64,000 bases of DNA from Muricea muricata (GCA_963855995.1 OY979717.1:63234243-63298242); one strand, 5' to 3'. Numbered from the stretch's first letter, positions 22,272 to 34,055 are shown. Translations and numbers: made by a program. Notes: a model not told the origin generated them from the sequence alone.

Positions 22272-22933
22272 GTAAGTGTAATATTGCTTGTTTTGTCGTA
22301 AAGTTGATCAAAACTATTCGTAATTAACTTGTTTTGTGCTTACCAACGAAAATGAGGACAAAAAAACACTGGACAGGCAAGTTTCTCTCAAGCAGCCAGA
22401 AGATTCGAACTTGCCTGATGACATGTGAGCAAATTTACATTCCAAGCCATTTATGTTTGAATTTTATCCAAAAACAATTCACTCATACACTTTGTCTTCG
22501 ACCATGTTTTTAATTCTTCACGCCTAACGTTGTCTATTAAATATGCTTGTTAATATATTAAAGTATACAATTCTATAGAGATTTAAGTTTACAAAATTCA
22601 TAATCCCTATACACTCTGGTCAGATTATAAAGATAACTAAACTGAAAAGGTCCAAATAAACTATTTTGCTTTAATTCAGAATTTACATAATACCCAGAAA
22701 AACAAGATGGTGAAAAGAAAGCCAGTATCATAGCTGTAGTGACTTGAGCATGCATGGGCAAATACTCTTCATCAAGGTAATTAAAAAACACATATTTTGT
22801 TCACTTTTAAGTATGCCCTATTTTCTGAGGTACTTCAGGTTGCACCATGAACAGTTTGTGTGTATTTGTGAATGCACTACACATAGTGAAATAAGTACAT
22901 GCAGATATGAAAGGTTTGAGCTGAGAAAATCCA

Positions 22934-23747
22934 CAGGTCACCCGGAATGAGTACAGTTCTAATATAGCGTTCAGTGGGACAGCATCTGTTACATAATGTA
23001 TATATTAACACAAAGGTTGGCAAGTAAATACAAATTTGAACACTCGTACAAAATTTAAACCACAAAAAAAATCTGCAAAAAGACTTCGATATTCATTTAA
23101 AAACATACACATATTGAGAAGACATACCTGAAAAGCATATACGTTGTATTTTTGGGTCGATTCAACATTTTTTACCCAACGAAATTCGCGAAAAGTCATC
23201 AAATTTTTAGTTGATTTTCGCTAAAACTATGCGCGATGCCGGCTGCCTGCCTTACGTCACAGGAAAAAGCTCCCTGATTGGCCTGGTGAAAACTCATTTT
23301 TTTACCGCGAAAGCAAGACCGGGGGGAGAAATGTTAAAATTTTCAAAGAGCTACGCCAACGCTGCGGAGAGAAATTTGAAGTGAAAGCTTTTTTAAAAAC
23401 AACAACTCAGTAACAACTGCAAACAACTGCGAAAAATTTTAAACTGAAGTGCTAAAGATGTGAAGAGGTTCAAAAGAAGAAGCATTGTATATTCATTGTA
23501 TATTACGTAGCTCCCCGGTTTTGCTTTCGCGGTAAAAAAATTGAGTTTTCACCAGGCCAATCAGGGAGCTTTTTCCTGTGACGTAAGGCAGGCAGCCGGC
23601 ATCGCGCATAGTTTTAGCGAAAATCAACTAAAAATTTGATGACTTTTCGCGAATTTCGTCGGGTAAAAAATGTTGAATTGACCCAAAAACACAACGTATA
23701 TGCTTACTGAACGCTATATTAGAACTGTATGCATTCCGGGTGACCTG
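22934..23747. mobile_element. Fold-back MITE, about 0.8 kb
   Basis: CAGGTCACCCGGAATG and CAGTTCTAATATAGCGTTCA at the left end are inverted at the right end (to 23747). A second, nearly perfect inverted pair of about 190 bp lies inside (23133-23325 against 23508-23700), including CCAATCAGGGAGCTTTTTCC. The left arm has about 155 bp of extra sequence between the outer and inner arms. No coding potential. Confidence 0.8.
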
Positions 23748-23759
23748 GGAGAAAATCAT

Positions 23760-25200
23760 GCTGTATTTTCTATTTATTCCATTATGTGGTATAGCCATCA
23801 CTTGCTCATCTCATAAACCTACAAGAAACTTGTTGCACATATAATTGTCAAATCCTCAATTCAAGTTTTTCCTGTTCACATGAACACATTATGTGCAATA
23901 TGTTTCTCTAGGATAAAAAGTCTCAGCTGGGATAAAAAGTGTGTTGCAAGTTGCTACTTTCAGCTACAATATTCTTTTTAAGTTTGTTCTTGGAAAAAGA
24001 GTACTTTTTTCTCTTTTAGTTGCCAACAATCCTTTGGGACTGTTCATTGACAAGCATGATCCAATCCTTTTAAGAAAGCTTGTGGCAGTCTGTTATGCTC
24101 TAAAGCAGACTCAGCAGTACTGTAACAGGTACAATGCCTGGCAGATAATCAGAACAGGATAGTAAGAACCATGCAGTGAAAATCAGTGACTGGAGATAAT
24201 ATAAACAAAGCTCCACTTTTTAGCATAATTGGGGACTGTTTGCATGTATATAAATAAAATATAAGTATAAACTCATGCTTAACCAATATTGTTAATATGT
24301 TAAATGCAAAAGTTAATAAATAGTGTTTACAACAGTACTATATGCTGGTAGCCTCGATCAAAGGTCTAACTTGCGAAGAGCTAGCTAGCTTCTCGTCGTT
24401 TTGAAATCAGCTCTTTCATCTTTTCTTGCTAGCTTGTGATTTTAACAATTTTTAAACAAAGTTAACCGATCATGTAATTGACCCATCAAAGTGATCAAAC
24501 GCATGGTTGGTAGAGGTCGGCAGGTCATATCAAAACAGCGCCTTGTATTTCTGCCTTGAAATAAACTCTGAATAACCTCTATCGTAAAGCTTTTCCACAC
24601 AAAACAACCACCTACCATTTACCTTTAAATTTCGAGCTCAAAACAGTGAAACCTTGCTTCAATTTTGTAAAATATGCATTTTTTCTCTTTCGAACACCGT
24701 TTTCCCTACACTTTTACCTGAAAATTCGAAGGATGACACTTGCCAGAGCAATTTTGCGTGGCGCGTGGGGTGACGCGAGCTGACGCGTACGTGAGGACCA
24801 GTGAACTCAAATAAGACTGGAACGATACGTTCAGGTAAATAGCCTGAGCTTTGGGAGAAGCCAAGATGGCGGAAATTGAAGGCCGTCTTGTAGGTATAAA
24901 ACACGCGTGTATTCTGCGTGGGCTTCGTGGGAACTGAAAAATGACTAAAGTTTTCCGATCGATGTTTTTCAATTTTTCCACCTAAATGCTGATTTTAACG
25001 GTAAATACCCTACCTAAAAGCTAAAAGCAAAACGAAAAGGTAAGATTAATCCAACTGCAGTCCATATTATTCTGTGTTTTGTTCAAGTCCCTCATAGGTG
25101 GTGAATAAACAGCGAGGTTTTAAAATATCATCATTCATTCAAGTTCGAGAGCACAACTATAAATTAGACAATATTATTGAACATTAGAAACATGCAACAC
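23760..25200. other. Intron sequence without recognised genes
   Basis: No coding homology seen. ATGGCGG in an AAG context at 24864 is followed by a possible donor after GGCCGTCTTGTA, which looks like a first exon, but nothing else supports it. Confidence 0.3.
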
Positions 25201-25204
25201 TAAC

Positions 25205-25321
25205 CCATACAATCCGCACCATCGCCGTGGAAACCATTCTTGCAGATGCATCTGTATGAACCTTCGGTATCCTCACAAGTGACGTTAAATGGACACGTGA
25301 TAGTCAGGCATTCATTTATGT
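25205..25321 (-). CDS. EGF-like domain 2 exon (calcium-binding type)
   Basis: The exon is 117 nt, phase 1 to phase 1, with a TTTAG acceptor and a GTTAGTG donor. It opens with DINECLTITCPFNVTC, the calcium-binding EGF consensus, and continues EGSYRCICKNGFHGDGADC. All six cysteines are present. It precedes the longest intron, about 21 kb, which contains the Helitron and the RPA-like ORF. Confidence 0.87.
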
Positions 25322-25649
25322 CTAAATGGAAGAAATTGCCCATATATTTTAGAAAAATATTTTCACTGTTATTGGCCAATAGTCATTGACGTGCAATACA
25401 TCATGGAATAGTCAATCGTCATGCAGTAAGCATTTTCTTTTTCATTGACGGACTACCAACATCGAACTGATTCCGCACTGAAATGTCGAGGATGATGATC
25501 CTAAACAGCAGGCTTTTTCCAATCAGTGCAATTTTTCTATTGTTTTACGGTATGGTTTTCCAAACAAATCATTTACTTCGTAACTATAACATTTTAGAAT
25601 ACTCATATTGTGTGCGAATAAAATTTTAACTACGTTTAAGTAAACTTAC

Positions 25650-25778
25650 TGTCACAACTGAGACCGTCTCCGTCGTAACCTTGAATGCACGTGCATTCGA
25701 AAGAACCAGGAACATCACGACAATCTGCTTTTATATGACAAGGATAACTCCTAGCATTTGGATCACAAAAGAATATAT
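25650..25778 (-). CDS. EGF-like domain 1 exon
   Basis: This 129-nt exon is phase 1 at both ends, with a TTTTTTTAG acceptor and a GTAAGT donor. The Cys pattern is FFCDPNARSYPCHIKADC then RDVPGSFECTCIQGYDGDGLSC: six cysteines, the PGSFECTC core and a GDG loop. The first Cys is preceded by IFF rather than the calcium-binding D-I-N-E consensus, so calcium binding by this copy is uncertain. Confidence 0.85.
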
Positions 25779-26190
25779 CTAAAAAAAAACCAGCGGTCAA
25801 TATAATTTCATTTCTAGAATGGGTGCAGCTATGATAGTAGCTTTGCGAATAATTAATTATTACGTTAGTAGTACTAGTATAACTTTATTTATACACGCTG
25901 ACCCCGTCAACCGCAGCTGATTTCCCCGGGATGGGGGGGGGGTGTACAAGGAAATAATTTTATATGTAGAATAATATAAGCTATCTACAAAATATATAAG
26001 CTTTCAGACATTGATGTATGTTTTATATAATACAAGCTATTTACAAAATATGTAAGTTTTAAGACATAGATAAAAGTTTTAAGACATAGAAAAGTTTAAG
26101 ATTATTTACAGGTATAAGTGACTGCAAGTTTTTACGCACTGATACGATCAGCGATTTTGTTTTGAAAGGAAGAAAGTGACTTGCTTTCCA

Positions 26191-26284
26191 CACTGTTAAT
26201 TTCGGGGATTCATTTTAACTCCCCTAAAAGGAGTTGTTTTCACTCCCCACGTGGAGTTAAAATAACTCCCTGAAATTAACAGTG
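26191..26284. mobile_element. Small palindromic element
   Basis: CACTGTTAATTTC at the left is the inverse of GAAATTAACAGTG at the right, with TTTTAACTCC and GGAGTTAAAA inverted inside. It abuts the LINE fragment that starts at about 26288. Confidence 0.7.
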
Positions 26285-26287
26285 GAT

Positions 26288-26685
26288 AATTTCTTTTGGT
26301 ATAGAATTCCATAGATGTGCCCGTCGTACATAAAACTTTTTTTCATGTTATTTGTACGTGGTTTGGGTAAACAGAGACCACTTCAAGTATCTCGAAGGTG
26401 ATAATTAGTTTTCTCGCTCTTTACGTAAATAGATTTGTGAGTGATTTAGGACCCGTTTTGTTTAATACCTTATACATCATCTTTGCTTTGGCTTTTTTCC
26501 TTTCTGTTTGGAGTGGCTTTCAATCCAAAAAATGCAAAGCAATCGTATGATGTATGTCATTGTTTAAATTTAGAATAATTCTAGCTGCTCTATTTTGCAG
26601 TTTTTGGAGACGTTTTGATTGAGTTTCGCCAAATACATCCCATACTTCACGGCAGTAGTCAAAGTTTGGACGAACAATTGTGTTA
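26288..26685 (-). pseudogene. LINE reverse transcriptase C-terminal fragment (3' part of a split copy)
   Basis: On the minus strand the frame reads YNTIVRPNFDYCREVWD, then SKRLQKLQNRAARIILN, and after a stop KPLQTERKKAKAKMMYKVLN; a further piece near 26330 reads KSFMYDG in another frame. These are landmarks of the region after the RT domain in non-LTR retrotransposons. The upstream half lies beyond the mariner, at 32088 onward, and rejoins in frame at the TA target. Confidence 0.8.
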
Positions 26686-27099
26686 TACACCCTGTTAATA
26701 ATTATTATGCAAATGAAAAAATTATCGATGTCTCCAATAGCATTCACGCCATAAAAATAAGAATAAAACAACATGAGCTTTACATAATGGTTTAAGTTTA
26801 TACTAAGTGCAATGGAGCAAGAACAGTTAACTCCAAAGTAATCCACCTATACGACCCTCATGTAATATGACACCCCACGTGTTAAAAATAGCATTTACTC
26901 GAACAAACATTGCGCGATTTATGTATAGATACTATTACACGAAGGCATAACTAGCGAGCAAAGTTTGGTTTTTCCCGTTTTTACGATAGAAACTGGAGAA
27001 ATTGTTGAAATTTGTTACTTTGTTTATTATTTAACGTATTCAAACGAGCAAAAAAGGTTTAAAAATTTTGTTTAACTATGGATTATTGTGTTTGATTAT

Positions 27100-27400
27100 T
27101 GTTGTCGTGTCCGAGTATACTGTAGTTAAGAGATGTGCTTGGGGTACATGTAAAACTGACTCACGCTATTCTGAAAGGTTGATAAAGGATGGAAAAGTTA
27201 TAAATTTTCATCCTTTTCCTTCCGAGAAAAAAATCAAAGAACGTAGGGAATTGTGGATTCGTTCTTGTAGCCGGGCAGATGACTTTAAACGTGCGAAGGA
27301 TAGCTACATATGCAGCCTGCATTTTGTGGGAGAGAACGGGCCAACCGACATAGATCCAAATCCTGTTCCAGTCTTCCAGCTACAGCTAGTAGAGAAAAGG
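27100..27400 (+). pseudogene. THAP-domain exon in left arm
   Basis: The frame reads VVKRCAWGTCKTDSRYSERL, VINFHPFPSEKKIKERRELW, IRSCSRADDFKRAKDSYICS and LHFVGENGPTD. The C2CH zinc ligands of a THAP DNA-binding domain are visible (C-x4-C, later C-x2-H). A donor-like GTTTGTT follows LVEKR near 27400. No transposase domain follows, so I treat it as a transposon-derived fragment. Host-gene function cannot be excluded. Confidence 0.65.
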
Positions 27401-27822
27401 TTTGTTATTCATGTGTATACTGTATATCTACATATTACTTTTTATTCAGTAATGCAAAGTTCATTTTAAGACCTGCGCCATGGTAGGCTGTTTACATGTA
27501 TACATGACCTTAAGATGACCTAACGAGCACGACACATAATTTGCATGCGCACAATGTATAATATTTGGTGTTTTTAATAGATGAAACGGCTTTCTAGAGA
27601 GACAAAGTCGCCAACAAAACGACTTTCCCATGGCAAAAAGATTCAGAACAGCTGCAGATAGATCAGCCGCGGAAACTATGTTGCTTATTTCATCAACAGA
27701 ACCAAATACAGCCAATGCTGCGGATGATACTTATTGTGTTTTTACTTCATTATTTTGCTCTTTATCCACATCAGACGGTTTAGATTTAGGGCTATTTTCT
27801 GTGTTGTCAACCTGAACAGTCT

Positions 27823-29562
27823 CACGAGGTAATCAATACTAAAAGCAAGCAGTCATCCCTGCCATCGTCATTTAAATCAAATGGTATAGCGATCACTGAC
27901 CCTTTTGAAATTGCAAATGGATTTTGTAGATATTTTACTAACATTGGCTCATCCTTGGCAAACAGGATTCTCCCAACAAATTGCGTTTTTCAAGATTTCC
28001 TGGGACCAAATATAAGTGAAACAATTTTTCTTAAACCAACAACTGAACGTGAACTAAAAATTATTTCCATGTCATTTAAAGGTGGAAAAGCACCGGGACA
28101 TGATCATATACCTATGCACCTTGTTAAAAATTCTTTTGATATTATTTTAAAACCATTAATGTATTTAATTAATCTATCCCTTGAAAAAGGGATATTTCCA
28201 AATAACCTTAAAACGGCTAAAATAATTCCTATTTTCAAAGCTGGTGATGTAGATATATTTACGAATGATAGACCTATTTCGATTTTGTCAAGTTTTTCTA
28301 AAATTTATGAAAAAATTATGTATAATCGATTGCTTGATTTTATACAAAGATTTGAAATTTTGTATTCTTTACAGTTTGGTTTTCGTACCAAACATTCAAC
28401 TAGTCATGCTCTTACTCATTTAGTAAATAAAATAGCAACTGATATTGATCAAAGCAAAATTTCTATTGGTGTATTTCTAGATTTGTCAAAAGCGTTTGAC
28501 TTAAATCGCGATATATTTTTTTCCAAGCTTGAAAACTATGGCATACGCGGAGTTGCACTAAATTGGATCAAAAGCTATTTTCAAAACCGTAAACAATATG
28601 TTCAATATAATAATGTTACTTCTAGTCATTTGATCACTCAATGTGGTGTGCCGCAAGGTTCGATTTTAGGCCCCCTCTTTTTTATCCTATATATAAATGA
28701 TCTCCCAAATGCCTCTCGTATAGTTGAACCCTTGTTATTTGCTGATGATACAAGCATATGTTACTCTCATTCTGATCCCGAGGTGCTAGCTGCAGTCTTA
28801 AACGAGGCATTACAAAACATTGGTTCTTGGATGAGAGCAAATAAACTTTCTGTTAACATTGACAAAACTGACTATGTTATCTTCCACTCTAGACATAAGA
28901 AAAGTTCTTATGATACATCTCTCTTACTTGATAATAAATGTATTACTCGCAAATCGAGGGTTAAATTTCTAGGTGTTTTTTTGGATGAAAATCTTACCTG
29001 TAAGCCTCATATTAGTCATGTCTGTAAAAAGATTTCTAAGTCTATCGGCATAATTTATCGAGCCCGTTTTTATCTGTTAGCTAGTACTAAACTGTCCCTG
29101 TATTATACATTAATCTATCCATACCTCTCCTATTGTAACACTGCTTGGTCCTCGACCTATGTTTCCAATTTAAGTAGTATATTTCTATTACAGAAGCGAA
29201 TTGTCAGAGTATTGACCAATTCAAATTATCGGGCGCATACTGCTCCACTATTTAGTAAATTAAAAATACTCAGCATATATCAGCTAAATGCTTTCCATAT
29301 TGGCAAATTTATGTTCTCTTACCATAATCAGCTACTACCACCTTCTTTTCGTAATCTTTTTACAACCAACATTGAAATCCATGATTATAATACTAGAAAT
29401 GCGAGTTCATACCGAGCTCATGCATGTAGAACTAATATAAAGCAGTTCACCATTTTATTTCAAGGTCCCAAATTGTGGAATTCTCTCCCAGAGTTTGTTA
29501 GAGGTGCACAGACGATAAATTGCTTCAGGAATAGAATTTTAAAATATTTGCTAAATCTTTAA
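27823..29562 (+). pseudogene. Non-LTR retrotransposon ORF2, 5'-truncated, RT intact
   Basis: The frame is open from about 27823 with no ATG near its start; the first possible initiator at 27955 is TTG, so this is a truncated insertion. The RT domain is complete: KAPGHDHIPMHLVKNS, RPISILSSFSKIYEKIM, LQFGFRTKHSTSHAL, GVFLDLSKAFDL, CGVPQGSILGPLFFILYIND and the catalytic LLFADDTSI. A typical post-RT region follows (IYPYLSYCNTAWSSTY, GPKLWNSLPEF) to the TAA at 29562. No endonuclease is present. It looks younger than other LINE pieces here because the frame is unbroken for more than 530 codons. Confidence 0.85.
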
Positions 29563-30084
29563 ATATTTTTTCTGACCGCTTTTAAACTAATTTAACTTTT
29601 ATGATTCATATTATTTTCCGCTGCTACTGCTACAAGGAGACATCCTACTTACAAGCCCTATGGTTTCTGGATGCCTCCTTGACATCGATATCCTTATTGT
29701 TAGTATCTATTTTAAGTCAGACACTATGACATCATCCACATCATTTGGCTTGGCTGTATTTGGTTCTGTTAATGAAATAAGCAACATAGTTTCCGCGGCT
29801 GATCTATCTGCAGCTGTTCTGAATCTTTTTCCATGGGAAAGTCTTTTTGTTGGTGACTTTCTCTTTCTAGAAAGCCGCTTGATCTACTAAAAAACACCAA
29901 ACATTATACATTGTGCGTCTGTGCGAATGCAAATTATGTGTCGTACTCCTTAGGTCATCTTAAGGTCATGTATACATGTAAACAGCCTACCGTGGCGCAG
30001 ATCTTTAAATGAACTTTGAATTACTGAATAAAAAGTAATATGTAGACATACAGTATACACATAAATAACAAACCTTTTCTCTAC

Positions 30085-30345
30085 TAGCTGTAGCTGAAAC
30101 AGGATTTGGATCTTTATCGGTCAGCCCGTTCTCTCCCGCAAAATGCAAGCTGCATATGTAGCTATCCTTCGTATATTTAAAGTCATCTGCCCGGCTACAA
30201 GAACGTATCCACAATTCCCTACGTTCTTTGAATTTTTTTTCGGAAGGAAAAGGATGAAAATTTATAACTTTTCCATCCTTCATCAACCTTTCAGGATAGC
30301 GCGAGTCCACCCCAAGCACATCTCTTAACCACAGTATACTCGGAC
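30085..30345 (-). pseudogene. THAP-domain exon in right arm, damaged
   Basis: The inverted copy of the left-arm exon reads VINFHPFPSEKKFKERRELW and DSYICSLHFAGENGLTDKD. It lacks several bases after the sequence encoding RCAWG, so the first zinc-binding cysteine pair is out of frame. Confidence 0.65.
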
Positions 30346-30686
30346 ACGGCACACAATAATCAGCAAAATTTTTAAACCTTTTTTGCTCGTTTGAATACGT
30401 TAAATAATAAACAAAGTAACAAATTTCTCCAGTTTCTATCGTAAAAACGGGAAAAACCAAACTTTGCTCGCTAGTTATGCCTTCGTGTAATTGTATCTAT
30501 ACATAAATCGCGCAATGTTTGTCCGAGTAAATGCTATTTTTAACACGTGGAGTGTCATATTACATGAGGGTCGTATAGGTGGATTGAATTTTTTGCATAA
30601 AACTCTCCTAATTAATGTAAATAATTATCAAGCAACCCTTATAAAAACCAGCGAAAATCTCACTCAGTCTGTTAAAAGTTACCAAT

Positions 30687-31697
30687 ATGGGACGTAAAAC
30701 AGATTTAAAACCTGAGGAGAAGCAAAGAATAATAGAATTATTAAGCCACGGCAAAACCAGTTTGGATATTTCGAAGTTAATTCATCGAGATCATCGCACA
30801 GTCAAAAGATTTATTGAAAATAGTAATAAAGAGAGGGGGAGGTCGGATAAGGGAAAGTTCCGAAAGATTTCTCGTAGGGAAATCAGCTCCGTAAAGAAAA
30901 CTTTATCAAAAAATCCTCATTCAACGAGTGCTAAGATATTTTATGAAGCTGGATCCCATCAAGATCCAGAGCTGGACGGTGCAAGATCTTAAGAAGCATT
31001 GAAAAGCTACAAAGCCAACTATTAAACCACCATTGAAACAAAGACATAAGCTAGCACGCTTGGACTGGGCTAAGTCATGCATGAAAACCAATTTCGAAAA
31101 TGTTTTGTTCACTGACGAGTCTCGGGCAACTCTGGATGGTCCAGATGGTTGGATGAGTTGCTGGCTACTTAATGGTACAACGCCACAGAGCAAGGTCAGG
31201 CGGCAATAAGGCGGTGGAGGTGTAATGATTTGGGCGGGAATCATTAATAATCAAATTGTGGGCCCTTTTCGTGGGCCCGATGGGGTTAAGATGTGTGCTG
31301 AATCGAATGTCGACTTCCTAAAAAAAAATTCCTTCCTTGGTATAAGAAACAACCACTAGCACTAAAGAGGAAGATGATCTTGATGCACGACAATGCCCCT
31401 TCCTACGCAGCTCGTTACACTCGGGAAGCGTTAACCAAATTTAGGTTTAAGGAAGCTTGTTTGATGCTGTGGCCAGCATTTTCACCCTATCTCAACCCCA
31501 TCGAGAACTTCTGGTCAATGCTAAAGCGCAAAGTACACGAAGATGGCAAGCAATACTCATCTAAGAATTGTCTTTGGGAAGCAATTCAAAGCTGCGCAGC
31601 TGCTGTAGACAAAGACACCATCAAAACATTAACAGATTCAATGAACAATAGACTTATTAAAGTGATGGGTGCAAAAGAGGGTTACGTTCATTACTAA
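30687..31697 (+). pseudogene. Tc1/mariner transposase, DD37E, frameshifted
   Basis: ATG 30687 opens an N-terminal HTH region (MGRKTDLKPEEKQRIIELLS, HGKTSLDISKLIHRDHRTVK). The frame breaks near 30990. The middle, in other frames, shows FTDESRATLDGPDGWM (first catalytic Asp) and GGGVMIWAGI with stops between. From 31374 the frame gives MILMHDNAPSYAARYTRE (second Asp) and SPYLNPIENFWSMLKR (final Glu). By counting, 37 residues separate the last two acids. It ends at 31697 with GYVHY. Non-functional copy. Confidence 0.85.
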
Positions 31698-32059
31698 CCA
31701 TTAGAACCAATATGTTTAATGCAAGAGAAAGATTTGATTTTAATTGACTGTTATTGAAATATATGTTGTCTGGATTTTTAGTTCATCTGAGGTAAACTAT
31801 CCACATTGTACATGTTTTCAATGCCAAGTGTACGGTTTTAAAAAGTTTAGATTGAATAATTAGCGGCTTTTTATATTTATTGCATAGTAATTACTTTCGT
31901 AAATTTTGAGTGTAAAGAGAGAAATACTCAATAAAATTAAAACTATGTTGTCAATTACCTCTAAAATTGCTGAAAATTCCAAAAATTCGATAAATTCCAT
32001 GTTGTTGTAGTCTCATTGTCATAGTTTCAATGCTTTTTGAGATATCGCAGATATTCGCT
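31698..32059. other. 3' non-coding part of the mariner
   Basis: AT-rich sequence between the transposase stop and the right TIR, including AATAAAATT near 31930 as a possible polyadenylation signal. Confidence 0.45.
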
Positions 32060-32087
32060 TTTGCATAATAATTATTAACAGGGTGTA

Positions 32088-32170
32088 TATCAAAACAAGT
32101 GTATCTTGATCAACAAAATGGTTGGATATGATGAATATAGCAGAGATTCCTGCTGTTACTTTTTGCAAGG
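32088..32170 (-). pseudogene. LINE reverse transcriptase fragment (5' part of the split copy)
   Basis: On the minus strand this reads KVTAGISAIF...FVDQDTLVLI and continues straight into YNTIVRP at 26685 once the mariner and one TA are removed. The homology fades above about 32170 into short CTTGCAAAG-type repeats. Confidence 0.75.
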
Positions 32171-32346
32171 GATCTTTGCAAGAGGGCTTTTCCAAGGGGA
32201 CTTTGTGGGATCTATTTTGTCCATGTTTTTGACAGTAATATTATTTAATTTCTTAGCCTTTTCTGTCACTTTCGTCCACTCGTTTTGTTTTATATCAAGA
32301 ATTACATTTAATACTTTCATTGTCGCCGCTTAATTCACTCATATCC

Positions 32347-32774
32347 CACTCTCCTCCACAGAGGTTTTTTTTTGTTTTATTAGTTATAACTGGTGCCTTG
32401 AAGCCTCTGCCATATAATGTTTTCAAGAGGGCCGATTTGCATGATAAATTCCCTCAAAATATGGCAAATTCCAAAAGCATACACATTTTCTCCAAAACAT
32501 AAAAAAAAATATTTGTAATCATAAACAATTTCACTTGGCATCTGTGATAAGATTTTGCGACGAAATCTCACGAATATCTATATCGGAGGTATCGCCACAC
32601 CATGCCGTGTTCACGAAATCGCTCATTTGAACACATTATATTGCAGAGGCTTCCCTTGTCAAATTTCAGCTTCCCACAATCCTCCGTGAACCTCATTATC
32701 TGTAGAAAAGTCATGTAAGACTAATGAGGAGGCGCTAGTTTACGAGATCAAAAAAGCCTCTGTGGAGGAGAGTG
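32347..32774. mobile_element. MITE with 18-bp TIR and 9-bp target duplication
   Basis: TIR CACTCTCCTCCACAGAGG (32347-32364) is the exact inverse of 32757-32774. Direct copies of CTCATATCC flank it at 32338-32346 and 32775-32783. A 9-bp duplication is the Mutator superfamily length, so this is a candidate Mutator-type non-autonomous element. Confidence 0.88.
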
Positions 32775-32984
32775 CTCATATCCCATTTTAACAGTTCGAT
32801 TTCAGCCGCCATTTTCTTATTTTGTGCTGACAATGTTTTTATTGTGAGTCCTTATGTGGTTGAATCTGATATCGCCCGCTGTGATTCTTCTTGTTGTTTT
32901 GATTTGATTTCAGCAACCAGTGTCATAATATTGGCACTTTGATGTCTGTCGCTTTTTCATCGACATGTTGCAGCTTTGGATCTT

Positions 32985-33010
32985 GTTGCTGTTGTTGTTG
33001 CTGTTGTTGC

Positions 33011-33056
<46 letters not shown>

Positions 33057-33058
33057 GC

Positions 33059-33113
<55 letters not shown>

Positions 33114-33165
33114 GCTGTTGTTTGCGTTGTTGTTGTTGCGTTGTTGTTGTTGTTGTTGTTGGCTG
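32985..33165 (+). repeat. (TTG)n / (CAA)n microsatellite
   Basis: About 180 bp of near-pure TTG repeat with occasional CTG and CGT variants. It opens artefactual ORFs of Cys, Leu, Val, Asn or Thr runs in several frames; none is a gene. Confidence 0.97.
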
Positions 33166-34050
33166 GCATTGTCCACGTGCGTTGTCGTTTTTTTTACCTT
33201 TTCATTTTGAATTTTAACCCTATTCGTTTGAGCACTTTCTTCGAGAGCGCTTTGTAGAGACTTGGTTGTTCTTCATGATCTGTAGCTTTTTTCCTTTGGA
33301 ATAAACCATTTTAAGCTGAACTCTTTGTTCTTGAATAATTTTTCCTCCTCGCGAGGCGATGACCATTGCCGTACGTTGTCAGATTTCAAAATCGTTGCTA
33401 CGGACGATTTTAGCGTTTTTAGATTTAGAAAAGAAGATTTTTCTATTTTGTTGTTTTGGTTTTGTTGTCAGAATTTGCGACAGACGCGGAGCTCCGAATT
33501 GTGTTACCTTCCGCTATCTTGAACACATTTCTTTACAGATTGTCTTGACAGTCAACGAACACGAAACTATTTTCACAATGGCACTACACGTTGGGCCAGG
33601 GATCATTCAAAGAAGCAGTAATAACCAATTTGTGCAGCACTTGTTAAAATAGATTTGTGCAGTGATAAATGAAATCATGTGCAGTGTTTAGAAATAATCT
33701 TAAGTTTACAACATTATTTTTTACTTACCTAAGACAGTCGTAGTGTACGAACTAATTTATTCATTTATTGTATTTAAGCGTAAAGTAATTACGTAAAGCG
33801 TAATAGAGTGTGCATTATATGAGTAGATATCCGTGTGTTATTGTGTAATAGATATTCTATTAATATTATAACTCAATATCCATGGTGATTTTGGCTTACT
33901 TGCCTGCATATTGAATTTACCAGAGTGTCTATTTTATGACTATTTTAATGCTTACACAACACTATTCTTGATCATACAATATCGGCTATTTATGATTACT
34001 TAAACTAGCTGACTTTAAACGCGAAAAGTCGTATCATACATAATAATTTA
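33166..34050. other. Intron sequence without recognised genes
   Basis: No homology recognised. It lies between the microsatellite and the Calx-beta exon at 34056-34285. Confidence 0.4.
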
Positions 34051-34055
34051 CTTAC

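Larger units (their letters stand above)
26843..30585. mobile_element. Large inverted-repeat element, THAP sequence in both arms
   Basis: The left arm (26843-27722) and right arm (about 29745-30585) are inverted copies of one 0.85-kb sequence, starting TCCACCTATACGACCCTCAT at both outer ends. Each arm carries a THAP-domain exon. The loop between them holds a LINE ORF2 fragment (27823-29562). No target duplication is visible at the ends. It may be a fold-back DNA transposon, or two insertions of one element in opposite directions. Confidence 0.75.
26688..32085 (+). mobile_element. Tc1/mariner element (DD37E) with nested insertions
   Basis: The TIR begins CACCCTGTTAATAATTATTA (26688) and is matched by its inverse ending at 32085. 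TA dinucleotides flank both ends (26686-26687, 32086-32087). Weaker TIR similarity runs about 60 bp inward. The transposase remnant is at 30687-31697. Near the left end a 3.7-kb inverted-repeat structure (26843-30585) has been inserted, inflating an element that would otherwise be about 1.65 kb. Confidence 0.88.

Noticed and set aside
24850-24900. AAGATGGCGG start-like context as a host first exon
   Set aside because: Only a few codons before a donor-like site; no partner exon. Similar ATATGGCGG words occur elsewhere in repeats.
27068-27469. Active host THAP gene
   Set aside because: The exon lies in one arm of an inverted repeat, has a damaged inverted twin, and no other exons are visible.
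32910-33260. Long ORFs of poly-Asn, poly-Thr, poly-Cys, poly-Leu and poly-Val
   Set aside because: All come from the (TTG)n microsatellite read in different frames; no flanking coding signals.
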